Source of the DNA: Flavobacterium flevense
GTDB lineage: Bacteria; Bacteroidota; Bacteroidia; Flavobacteriales; Flavobacteriaceae
Assembly: GCF_900142775.1 (NCBI RefSeq)
Contig: NZ_FRCC01000015.1
Coordinates: 1 to 64,000, forward strand
Direction of reading: 5' to 3'
Length of the DNA stretch: 64,000 nucleotides
Shown piece after piece: positions 20,060-28,218 of this stretch. The notes beneath the pieces are model-generated. The model was not told the DNA's origin. It worked only from the letters and a program-made list of their open reading frames with translations, and ran no database searches. Both the position numbers and the translations under genes were made by a program. Each line of letters opens with the position of its first letter. Position 1 is the stretch's first letter.

Positions 20060-21205
20060 ATGAAAAAAATCACACTATTGCTATTCTCTATACTGTCGTT
20101 ACAAACAGCTTTCGCACAACAAATAGGTGCTAATTTTAATGAGAATATTGAAAATATAGATCCATCTCTCCTCTCCAAAGCTGAGGTAAAATGGGTTCGT
20201 GGCTTTGTAAATATCCCTCGTTATTTTTTGACCGTAGATAAAAATGGGAAAGTAACTGGAGTAAATAACAAAGCCATCAAAAATTTTGACATTAGCCCTT
20301 TAACAAACCTTAAAGGATATAAAATAATTTTAAGCCTAAAACTTGATTTCAAATTTAAAAAAATTGGCGCTCCAGAGGAAAATTCAATGGAAGAAACTTA
20401 TTTGTTAAATGCCATTAAACTCTTTTTGACGGAGAAAAATTTAGGTAATAAAATTAACATTTTAGTCGTAGGTAACGAACCTATGTGGGAAACCCCAAAT
20501 GGAGATGCTAAAAAATTAGGAGCCATTACTAATAAAATCATTACACTTTCGAATGATTTAAAAATTAGTCAAAATTGGAATTATGAAATATTCACAGGGG
20601 CCTTAAACCGTGTAAGTGAATTGCAAAAAAATGATATTGTAGCTGAAATAATAAAAATAACTAAAGAAAACCCATTAGTAGATGGTATTGATTTACACAT
20701 CCATACTAATGAATTAATAAAAGCAAATGATGATCCTGCTTACATTAGAAATGAGGCTAAAATAACTAAAAAAATAATCTGTACAGAGTTTTCTATAGTG
20801 CGTCTTTTTGAAACCTACAGCAATGAATCCTTAGGATTATGGGGAACACAAAATGGATATCCTTCAGACATGAAACTTTACGAATGGTTAAATCTTGTTC
20901 AGCAAAAAGCAATTGATAAAAACCCAATTAAACCTGAAATTTTAATGGACTATTTTAATAGTCAAAGTTGGTATCCTAAACAGTGGTTTAATGCCTTTCT
21001 AACCTCTTTCAAAAAAAACAATGTCTCCATAGCCACTTATGGATTACAAAACACATTAAAAGACAAACCTAAAATACTCAACGCCAAATCTCCTTTATGG
21101 ATTTTAAACTTTGTATATAACGGTGGGGTTTTAGGTAATGACAATTCAGGTCTAGGGAATAAAAATCCTTTGGTGTATCCAGAGTTTGAGGCTTCCAAAA
21201 AATAA
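20060..21205 (+). CDS. Secreted TIM-barrel-like protein, candidate glycoside hydrolase of unrecognised family
   Basis: This 381-residue protein has a signal peptide ending near FAQ (residue 20). I do not recognise its family. Two segments look like the catalytic strands of clan GH-A enzymes: ILVVGNEPMWE, with candidate acid/base E140, and IICTEFSIV, with candidate nucleophile E243, 103 residues apart. HIHTNE near 213-218 fits the usual strand between them. There is no extra domain. It is the last gene of the operon, 7 bases after the C-A-C-S-R sulfatase and 27 bases before a terminator, so it is co-expressed with the sulfatases and GH5-like enzyme. A hydrolase acting on the same polysaccharide is the reasonable inference. 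Distant relation to GH39 or GH30 is possible. Confidence 0.7.
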   Translation: MKKITLLLFSILSLQTAFAQQIGANFNENIENIDPSLLSKAEVKWVRGFVNIPRYFLTVDKNGKVTGVNNKAIKNFDISPLTNLKGYKIILSLKLDFKFKKIGAPEENSMEETYLLNAIKLFLTEKNLGNKINILVVGNEPMWETPNGDAKKLGAITNKIITLSNDLKISQNWNYEIFTGALNRVSELQKNDIVAEIIKITKENPLVDGIDLHIHTNELIKANDDPAYIRNEAKITKKIICTEFSIVRLFETYSNESLGLWGTQNGYPSDMKLYEWLNLVQQKAIDKNPIKPEILMDYFNSQSWYPKQWFNAFLTSFKKNNVSIATYGLQNTLKDKPKILNAKSPLWILNFVYNGGVLGNDNSGLGNKNPLVYPEFEASKK

Positions 21206-21232
21206 AAGCAATCCAGATTTAATATTTTTTAG

Positions 21233-21266
21233 GCAGTAGTAAGTGTTTCTTTACTACTGCTTTTTT
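21233..21266 (+). terminator. Rho-independent terminator of the rightward sulfatase/GH operon
   Basis: A perfect 10-bp stem (21233-21242 with 21251-21260) and an 8-base loop are followed by six T residues, 27 bases after the stop codon at 21205. It shows that the lipoprotein gene downstream has its own promoter. Confidence 0.88.
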
Positions 21267-21518
21267 ATTTAATATTTAAAATCCTTGAGTAGAATTAGTA
21301 CTAATCTTAAGGAGCAAGGAATTATTTATTTGGTTAAGAAAGAAAAAATCAACAATTATCCTATAATTAAACACAATGTTGATTATCAATTCATTCTTAA
21401 TTAAGGAAATTTATTAAATATAATTGAAGGATAACCACTTTAATTATAACACAAACTATTATCAGAAATACTGTTAATAGATGAACCTAATAATTAACTA
21501 TTAAAATCAACCAAAATT

Positions 21519-23015
21519 ATGTTAAGAAACAACAAACCTAAACTAAAGCTACATTCAAAACTGTTGGCTTTACTATTCATTTTAACAACATTTATCTCTT
21601 GTACAGACACAACCGAGAACACAAAACAATCACTAGAGACCAACAAATCTATTACTCAAGAAAGTGCTATTAATAGCAAAATGGAGCAATTAAACGTATC
21701 AGTAATCAATCAAACTATAGTTACCAATCTTACACAAAGTGGTGGCCCTGATATTAATTATTTAAGAGGAATGGCTCTAGGAGGAAACGGTGGTTTTGTA
21801 GATACTAATACTAACCCAAAAACGGTAATGGATCTAATGTCAACAAATAATTTTAAAGCTATTAATGGAATCCGTAACTTATATAAAGAGCCTAAACTTG
21901 GAAATGGCGAATTTTATAAAGAAGGAACCGTTTATAAAAACAGACAACAAGCAGATTATACCAATATTAGAAACTACGCTAAGAACAAAGGCTTTGTCAT
22001 CATCAATCAAGTTGCTGGCACACCAGATAATACATCAAATCCATTATACCCATTAGATACATCCTATTTTACCTCTGATGGGGATTATGTACCATTACCT
22101 ACAACAGGTGCATCTATGCAAGCCTTTCAAGACAATTATGTACAATGGGCATTAGCTGCTGATCAAGCATTAGGGGCTAACTATCATTCTATTTGGATTG
22201 GGCATCAAGAACCTACGCATACATTAGGAACAAAAGTACCTACTACTGATGCAACTAAAAAAGAAAACATTAATCGTTTTGTTGATTACTGGAAACCTAT
22301 TGCAGCTGGTTTAAAAGCTGGTGGTGCAAAAGTGGGAGGTATTCAACTTCCATCAGATGCCAATGGATTATATCAATATGCTGTTGATCGATTAAAATTA
22401 AAACAAGTAGATGTAGATTACTTAACTTTTCAGTTTTACAGATGGGGAGAGCCAACTGCTATAGCAAGTGCCATTTCGGCATTAAATAGCTATAATCAAA
22501 CCTATTCAGGAACCAAAATCATAATTGACCGTGGTCATTGGCACAAAGAATGTTGTGATGGGATTATTTCAGAAGCAGTAACTACAAGTAAAGGAATGAT
22601 TGATTATTTGAAAGGAGAAAAGCTATTGATGGATGATGCTAATTTAATTTATGCCGCTATGTATGACAATACTCAAACCAATGCTAATAACTTACAATGG
22701 AAAATACATTCTTGGCTTAACAATACTTCAAACAAAAGAAGACCTTTAACAGGGCTTCCAGCTGGAATTAATGGTTTTGCCTTAGGAGGAACTAGTGCTT
22801 TTTATGCAGTTATATGGAGTAAATCTGCCAATACAAATAACATAACATTAAGAGTTGATGGCTCAACCTTTTCGTCATCTGCAAATCTTGTTGTGAAAAA
22901 AGCATCCGATACTAATTTTACAACAGTAACAAGTACTTGGAATAGCACAGCAAAAACTATCGGCCCTATAACGATGCTTACAAATGAAATTTATTTAATT
23001 TCATTAAAACCATAA
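21519..23015 (+). CDS. Surface lipoprotein with TIM-barrel-like core, unrecognised family
   Basis: This 498-residue lipoprotein has an N-terminal hydrophobic segment ending FISC, lipidation at C28, and an acidic, Thr-rich linker after it. I do not recognise the family. The core looks like a TIM barrel: WIGHQEPTH (E231) sits where clan GH-A enzymes have NEP, but with Gln in place of Asn. The later strand IIIDRGHWH offers D337 rather than the usual glutamate nucleophile; a vicinal Cys pair (C345, C346) follows. From about residue 410 the sequence looks like an all-beta C-terminal domain. It could be a glycoside hydrolase with altered catalysis or a glycan-binding protein built on a dead enzyme. 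It is transcribed separately, between two terminators, just left of the insertion sequence. Confidence 0.7.
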   Translation: MLRNNKPKLKLHSKLLALLFILTTFISCTDTTENTKQSLETNKSITQESAINSKMEQLNVSVINQTIVTNLTQSGGPDINYLRGMALGGNGGFVDTNTNPKTVMDLMSTNNFKAINGIRNLYKEPKLGNGEFYKEGTVYKNRQQADYTNIRNYAKNKGFVIINQVAGTPDNTSNPLYPLDTSYFTSDGDYVPLPTTGASMQAFQDNYVQWALAADQALGANYHSIWIGHQEPTHTLGTKVPTTDATKKENINRFVDYWKPIAAGLKAGGAKVGGIQLPSDANGLYQYAVDRLKLKQVDVDYLTFQFYRWGEPTAIASAISALNSYNQTYSGTKIIIDRGHWHKECCDGIISEAVTTSKGMIDYLKGEKLLMDDANLIYAAMYDNTQTNANNLQWKIHSWLNNTSNKRRPLTGLPAGINGFALGGTSAFYAVIWSKSANTNNITLRVDGSTFSSSANLVVKKASDTNFTTVTSTWNSTAKTIGPITMLTNEIYLISLKP

Positions 23016-23375
23016 TAATCATAAATTATATGGAGAAAAGGTTATTTTTCTCTAATATAGTTATTAATAGATTTCTAATATGACCGATTTTGAAATTCAA
23101 TTTCGGTCATTTTTCATTTTAAAACGATATTCAATATTTTTGAAAAAAGGCTCCGATTAAACACTTTTGGGGACAGTGTCATTTTTAAAACAAATTAATA
23201 TATTAAGTAATGAATACTCTTAAATGTCGTGTTTTAAAATTACACAAAAACGATTCAACTTAATGAATTTCATCTTTTTTATCGAAGTTTTTACACCTTT
23301 GACTTTTAAAATTTCGACTTATTTATAATCAAAATTTTCTCTGAACTTTTTGAAATGCTTTTATAAATAAAAAAA
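23016..23375. other. Intergenic region before the insertion sequence
   Basis: After the terminator at 23081 there are about 260 bases with no coding frame I can support. A GC-richer patch near 23150-23180 (GGCTCC... GGGGACAGTGTC) stands out against the AT-rich background and may be a relic of another insertion, but it is too short to identify. Confidence 0.4.
23081..23114 (+). terminator. Rho-independent terminator of the lipoprotein gene
   Basis: A 7-bp stem TGACCGA/TCGGTCA (23081-23087 with 23103-23109) is followed by a T-rich tract. It lies 66 bases after the stop codon of the lipoprotein gene. Confidence 0.75.
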
Positions 23376-23407
23376 TGAAGCCGTCTCAAAACTGAGGCGG
23401 TTTTTTT
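23376..23407 (+). terminator. Left inverted repeat of the IS, doubling as an inward-facing terminator
   Basis: Within the left end, arms 23381-23388 and 23393-23400 form an 8-bp stem (one G-U pair) with an AAAC loop followed by seven T residues. Transcription entering the element from the left would be stopped here, before the transposase start at 23473. Confidence 0.75.
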
Positions 23408-23472
23408 ATGCTTACATTTGTTTTTGTATAGGTTATTTCGTATTTTTAAGTATTGATTTACAGATATTAAAT

Positions 23473-25011
23473 ATGAAATTCAAGCATTATAATCAACAAC
23501 AAACGGTGCTTTTACCTTATTCGTTTGACGATTTGATTCCCGAGCAACATCCTGTTCGAGTAGTTGACTACGTAGTGGAGTCGATTAACATCCAACCACT
23601 TTTAAAAGCTTACAGCAAAGAAGGTAATCCAGGCTATCATCCAAAGATGTTGCTTAAAGTGATGTTGTATGCCTATATGACCAATGTTTATTCCTCTCGC
23701 AAAATAGAATTGGCTCTTCGTGAGAATATCAACTTTATGTGGTTAACCTCAATGACCATTGTCGATCACAATACCATTAACCGTTTTAGGAGTAATAAAC
23801 TAAAAGACAGTTTTAAAGAAATCTTCAAACAAGTAGTGTTGATGTTGGCATCAGAAGGGTTAATTACGCTCAAACAAATCTATACTGATGGCACGAAAAT
23901 AGAAGCCCAAGCGGGTCGCTATACTTTTGTTTGGGGCAAAAGTATTAAAACCAACAAAGCTAAAATGCTTACCCAGTTAGAAGATTTATGGAATTATGCC
24001 CAAAGTATTGATAATGATGACAACCCTGATCCAGAGCCAACCCAGTTCAAGGAAATCAATAAAGAAGTAATCGAGCAAACAGTAGCCAAAATAGACGCTA
24101 AACTCTCTGGAAACGAAAAAGCCAGCTCCAAATCAAAAGCCAAATTACGCTACATCAAAAATAATTTTGTAGCCAATTTAGAAAAATACGAACAACAAGA
24201 AGCTATTTTAGCAGAACGCAACAGCTACAGTAAAACCGATACAGAAGCCACATTTATGCGTATGAAAGAAGACCATATGCGAAACGGACAACTCAAACCG
24301 GCTTATAACACCCAAATATCAACCGAGAATCAAATCATCGTTCATTATACCATTCATCAAAACCCAACTGATACCAAAACCCTGAAACCTCATTTAGAAA
24401 ATTTTGAAAAAACCTTTGGGAAAGAAACACTTCAGCAATTGAAAGAAATAACAGCCGATGCAGGTTATGGCAGTGAAGAAAACTACGATTATCTGCAAGA
24501 AAAAGAGCTTACCGCTTACGTAAAATACAATACTTTTGACAAAGAGCAAGACAAAAACTATCAAAAAAAGAACAAACCATTTAGCAAAGAAAATCTCTAT
24601 TATAATCAAGAAGAAGATTATTATGTCTGTCCAATGGGGCAAAAAATGCACAAAACCCATCAAAGCAAGCGTACCACCGAAGCAGGGCACACACAATCAT
24701 TGAGTCATTATCAAGCAAAGAACTGTGAGAGTTGCCCACTGCGAGGGCAATGTTTTAAAGCCAAAGGAAACAGAAGCATTGAGCGAAACCACAACCTTGA
24801 AAGACACAAACAAAGAACAAGAGAGTTACTACTAAGTGAAACAGGGATCCAAAAAAGAAAACAACGCACCGCCGATGTAGAACCAGTGTTTGCTCAACTC
24901 AAGCATAACAATGGATTTAGACGATTTTCTCTAAAAGGACTTGAAAAAGTAGAATTAGAGTTCGGATTAATGGCTTTAGGACATAATTTAAGAAAGAAAA
25001 TTGCCGCTTAA
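23473..25011 (+). CDS. IS1182-family DDE transposase
   Basis: This 512-residue transposase is full length. The N-terminal part (about 1-125) is the DUF772-type domain with HPVRVVDYV and YSSRKIELALREN. The catalytic triad is readable as D139 (IYTDGTKIEAQAG), D329 (ITADAGYG) and E470 (DVEPVFAQLKHNNGFRRF). A cysteine cluster (CPMGQK, then NCESCPLRGQC) near 395-430 is usual for this group. A lysine/glutamate-rich insert (about 150-270) separates the first two acidic residues. Base composition is less AT-rich than the neighbouring sulfatase genes, consistent with transfer. No frameshift or internal stop is present, so it may be active. Confidence 0.94.
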   Translation: MKFKHYNQQQTVLLPYSFDDLIPEQHPVRVVDYVVESINIQPLLKAYSKEGNPGYHPKMLLKVMLYAYMTNVYSSRKIELALRENINFMWLTSMTIVDHNTINRFRSNKLKDSFKEIFKQVVLMLASEGLITLKQIYTDGTKIEAQAGRYTFVWGKSIKTNKAKMLTQLEDLWNYAQSIDNDDNPDPEPTQFKEINKEVIEQTVAKIDAKLSGNEKASSKSKAKLRYIKNNFVANLEKYEQQEAILAERNSYSKTDTEATFMRMKEDHMRNGQLKPAYNTQISTENQIIVHYTIHQNPTDTKTLKPHLENFEKTFGKETLQQLKEITADAGYGSEENYDYLQEKELTAYVKYNTFDKEQDKNYQKKNKPFSKENLYYNQEEDYYVCPMGQKMHKTHQSKRTTEAGHTQSLSHYQAKNCESCPLRGQCFKAKGNRSIERNHNLERHKQRTRELLLSETGIQKRKQRTADVEPVFAQLKHNNGFRRFSLKGLEKVELEFGLMALGHNLRKKIAA

Positions 25012-25068
25012 GGACAATTTTTGCTTGTTTTAGAAAAATCAAAAAATCAGACCAAATAAACACATATG

Positions 25069-25105
25069 AAAAAACCGCCTCAAATTATGTTTTGAGACGG
25101 CTTCA
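25069..25105 (-). terminator. Right inverted repeat of the IS, terminator for the leftward GH43 gene
   Basis: Read on the minus strand, a 10-bp stem (25075-25084 with 25091-25100, one G-U pair) is followed by six T residues. It stops transcripts arriving from the right and lies 31 bases after the GH43-like stop codon, so it now serves as the terminator of the SusC-SusD-GH43 transcript. Confidence 0.75.
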
Positions 25106-25135
25106 GCTAGTAATATTTTATAAATTAATAATAAA

Positions 25136-26263
25136 TCACCTATTATCATCAATACTAAACTTTCCATCTTTGTACTTGATTGGAAAAATTGCAGCACGAG
25201 TCACAAAAGGTCTCTTCATTAAATCTCCCCTTGGGTTTCCAAACATAGTACTCCACCAATTACCTTTTTTGTCTTTAAAAAAATTATTATGACCTCCCCC
25301 AGTAGCAACAGTATATCGTTCTGAATAAGGTCCATAAATATTATCAGCAGAAGCTACTACAACATCATAAGAATATAAATTTTGCTCACGAACTTTATTG
25401 TTTTTGTAAGGATTTAAGCCATTATATGAAAACGTACCATCAGGTTGTCTTACACTCCAAATAGCTTGTATCAAATGATATTTCCCTCCTTCTTTTACAA
25501 TATAAGCACCCTCTATATAAGGTTCAGTTTCGTATTTGGTCTCATTAAATTTTCTTAATGGTTCAGCAAACCCACTCATATCGGGCTTCATTTTAGCAAT
25601 TTCATGGTTATGTCCAATAAAATAAGTAGTACCATCTTCGTCTTCAAAAAGACTTCCATCAATTCGTGGAAAAATAGGTCCTTTCTCATTATCCTTAATA
25701 TTAACATAAGGTCCTTCTGCTTTACCGCTTGTGCTTTTTAAAATATAGGAACCATTCCCATTAGGATTTTCAGGGACACAGGCAACTACAAAATAAGTTT
25801 TTTGGCTTTTGATATAATGTACTTCTGGAGCCCACAAGGTTCTTCTTTTTTCACCAATTAAGTTTTGATTTAAATCTTCTTTAGGCCCTCCTTTAACAAC
25901 ATCAAATTCACCTTGCCAAGTTGCGTCTTTATCCAGAGACCAAACTATGCCTAGATCTTCCCATTTTTTTAAATCTTTAGATCGCCAAATTTGTAAACCT
26001 GGACTTAAATCTCTTGAAGTTGTTCTTCCTTCCATACCAATAGTTCCTGTCAAGTAATAATACCCGTCATTTCCTAATTTCACAAAAGTATCACGCAACC
26101 ACAAATCCAATAACGGTTTTACTGTTGCAGGTATTTGAGTCTCTTTTGCATATACATCTACTACTCCATACGCTGCTTTAGTTGAAGGATTTAAAACAGT
26201 ATTTTGACTGTTTTTGCAAGAAAACAAAACAGTAACGAATAATATTGAAAAAAAATATTTCAT
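25136..26263 (-). CDS. GH43-like five-bladed beta-propeller glycoside hydrolase, lipoprotein
   Basis: This 375-residue protein is a paralogue of the enzyme at 8110-9231 and shares its catalytic layout: WLRDTFV with candidate base D58, WAPEVHY at 145-150, RIDGSLFEDEDG with D202, and PYIEGAYI with candidate acid E251. It differs in carrying a lipobox (FSC, lipidation at C16), so it is membrane-anchored where the other copy is a soluble exported protein. It also has an extra loop rich in Gly and Asn before WAPE. It follows SusD-1 by 306 bases on the same strand, which suggests service of the SusC/SusD-1 importer. GH43 versus GH117-like assignment is open. Its 3' end abuts the insertion sequence but the coding sequence is intact. 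Confidence 0.8.
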   Translation of the reverse strand: MKYFFSILFVTVLFSCKNSQNTVLNPSTKAAYGVVDVYAKETQIPATVKPLLDLWLRDTFVKLGNDGYYYLTGTIGMEGRTTSRDLSPGLQIWRSKDLKKWEDLGIVWSLDKDATWQGEFDVVKGGPKEDLNQNLIGEKRRTLWAPEVHYIKSQKTYFVVACVPENPNGNGSYILKSTSGKAEGPYVNIKDNEKGPIFPRIDGSLFEDEDGTTYFIGHNHEIAKMKPDMSGFAEPLRKFNETKYETEPYIEGAYIVKEGGKYHLIQAIWSVRQPDGTFSYNGLNPYKNNKVREQNLYSYDVVVASADNIYGPYSERYTVATGGGHNNFFKDKKGNWWSTMFGNPRGDLMKRPFVTRAAIFPIKYKDGKFSIDDNR

Positions 26264-26569
26264 CTTTAAATAATTTTTATTTTTTTGAGGTACATCCCTC
26301 CTTAATAATTTTAATCAAGTAAATAGCTTGATTTTCTATATAATTCTTTAAACAGAAGATTTGTTGATTATTAAATCGTCTAATTAATTGATTATAAATT
26401 TCAATCAATTGTACATTGAAAATTGAAATCTAATTGATCCCTTTTTAAAGATTTAGTTTAAGTCTCTAAAAAAGGCATAAGTTGTAGGTTAGATATTATT
26501 AAACAGTTGAAAATTTTAAAAACTCATATCTTGTTTAATAATGTTTTTACATCTGCTTTAATAAAATTT
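26264..26569. other. Intergenic region between SusD-1 and the GH43-like gene
   Basis: This 306-base AT-rich spacer has several short AATTGATT-type inverted repeats near 26380-26430 and no coding frame. The repeats could form an RNA hairpin that adjusts expression of the downstream enzyme gene. No clear terminator with a T-tract was seen. Confidence 0.35.
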
Positions 26570-28189
26570 CTAATTATACCCTATGATGTTTAGAGTAAAT
26601 TGATTTTTAACTATGCTTAACTCCTTTGCTGGTATAGGTAATAGAACATGGAAATCTCTTATATTTTGAGGAGAAACAACTTTTAAGTTCACATTAAAGG
26701 TATTGTTTTTAGCTACATAATCCGGTCTGACTACGTTCTTAACTGTACTCATTAACCTTCCCCAACGTACCAAATCATATCTTCGATGGCCTTCATAACA
26801 AAGCTCCCATCCACGCTCCCAAAAAATAGCTTCTTTAAAAGCATCTTTAGGATTTGAAAGATTGATTCCTGCATCAGAAGCCTGCCAATTTGGATATAGA
26901 CTTGCAAAATTGGTTCCATTGTAGGCTGTCAATTTAACTCTTGTACGCACCCTATTCAAATACCCATAAGCCTTTACAGTTGGACCATTTACTTCATTTT
27001 CAGCTTCTGCAGCCATTAACAAAACATCATCAAAACGAAGAATAGGAATATTCAATGGAGTAGAAAAACCTACATAAACCCCATTAATATCAAAACTATT
27101 AGGTTCTGGTCTAAACTTTGCAATAGTATAATTCTGAACATTTGCAGCACCATAAGTTCTAAAAGTCCCATTAGCATTGTAGGTTGAATCCGTAACATTC
27201 CAACGTTGTCTAATGATATCCTGACTAGAATATGTCGTATAAAAACTTGGCATCACTCTAGGAGTACCAAAACCAGCATTTGCAATATCATTTGAAGGAC
27301 CTGCATATCCTCCCCATTTTCCCCATCGTGAACCTTCTTGATCCCCTGCGAGAGACTGAGCATCGAAGATAATCTCAGTATTATTCTCATTAATTTCTCT
27401 GAAAACATTTTTGTATTGACTCAACAATTTATAAGGATATGTTCCATTATCTGAAAGAGTAATAAACTCATTAGCCTCTGCCAATGCTAGGTTATAATGA
27501 CTTAAACCTTTGTTCAATGGAGCTCCTGCCATTGTCAAATAAACTTTTATCAAAAGTCCATGAGCAGCACCTGCTGTAACACGTCCTGTTTGTGTTTGTT
27601 TTATTGGTAATTTTTCTTTAGCAAAAACTAAATCCTCTACAATTTGATTGTAAACATCTTCTATCGGTGCTCTAGTATATATCTTAGACAAATCCTCTGC
27701 AGGTTCTGTTTCTAAAGGGACATCCCCCCATAAACGAACTAAATTAAAATAGTAAAGTGCTCTTAAAGCATAAGCTTCTGCTAAATAAACATCTTCAATT
27801 TCTTTTGCTACTAGACCAGATTGTTTTACTCCTTTAATATAGAAATTAACTCTTGCAATTCCTTTATATGAAGCTTGCCAGGTAGCTTCTACCAATCCAT
27901 AGGTGTCAGTTAATGTATAATTATCAAGAGGTTCAAAATCATTACTTGCAGAATTGGTGGTAAATGTGTCTGTACCAAGTTCTCCTAGTATTCCTAAATT
28001 AAATCCATACATAGCCTGATTATTGAGAATATCATAAAGTCCAATAACTCCTAATTCTAAATCTTTCTTAGATTCAAAAAAATTATTTTGTGACAATGCA
28101 CTTTTAGGGTTTTCCTCTAAAAAACTTTCACAAGAAACTAATTGTAAAAAAATACATATTGTGATTAAAAATTTTCCTATTATTTTCAT
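26570..28189 (-). CDS. SusD-family glycan-binding lipoprotein 1
   Basis: This 539-residue surface lipoprotein (LVSC lipobox, C20, followed by acidic ESFLEENPKS) is the lid partner of the SusC transporter encoded 29 bases upstream. The N-terminal SusD-like domain contains the helical repeats ending ALRALYYFNLVRLWGDVPL (about 145-163), a standard RagB/SusD block. The C-terminal RagB/SusD domain contains LMAAEAENE and RVRTRV, and ERGWELCYEGHRRYDLVRWGR near the end. It would bind the oligosaccharide at the cell surface and close over SusC. The acidic residues after the cysteine fit a flavobacterial surface-export signal. The ligand is unknown. Confidence 0.95.
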   Translation of the reverse strand: MKIIGKFLITICIFLQLVSCESFLEENPKSALSQNNFFESKKDLELGVIGLYDILNNQAMYGFNLGILGELGTDTFTTNSASNDFEPLDNYTLTDTYGLVEATWQASYKGIARVNFYIKGVKQSGLVAKEIEDVYLAEAYALRALYYFNLVRLWGDVPLETEPAEDLSKIYTRAPIEDVYNQIVEDLVFAKEKLPIKQTQTGRVTAGAAHGLLIKVYLTMAGAPLNKGLSHYNLALAEANEFITLSDNGTYPYKLLSQYKNVFREINENNTEIIFDAQSLAGDQEGSRWGKWGGYAGPSNDIANAGFGTPRVMPSFYTTYSSQDIIRQRWNVTDSTYNANGTFRTYGAANVQNYTIAKFRPEPNSFDINGVYVGFSTPLNIPILRFDDVLLMAAEAENEVNGPTVKAYGYLNRVRTRVKLTAYNGTNFASLYPNWQASDAGINLSNPKDAFKEAIFWERGWELCYEGHRRYDLVRWGRLMSTVKNVVRPDYVAKNNTFNVNLKVVSPQNIRDFHVLLPIPAKELSIVKNQFTLNIIGYN

Positions 28190-28218
28190 TTTTCTTATTT
28201 TTAAATTATTGTTGGTTT

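Larger units (their letters stand above)
23376..25105 (+). mobile_element. IS1182-type insertion sequence, apparently intact
   Basis: This 1730-base element carries one transposase gene and is bounded by 17-base perfect inverted ends (23376-23392 and 25089-25105, TGAAGCCGTCTCAAAAC). A second shared block, TGAGGCGGTTTTTT, follows slightly inside each end. I see no target duplication in the bases just outside. The right end is 30 bases from the stop codon of the GH43-like lipoprotein gene, so the insertion landed in a gene-free gap and broke nothing obvious. The coding sequence is full length and the ends are well kept, suggesting a recent insertion. Confidence 0.9.

Noticed and set aside
23376-25105. 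Target-site duplication around the insertion sequence
   Set aside because: The bases just outside the ends (A-run at left, GCTAG at right) do not match. A shared TTTATAAAT occurs near both sides but not next to the ends.
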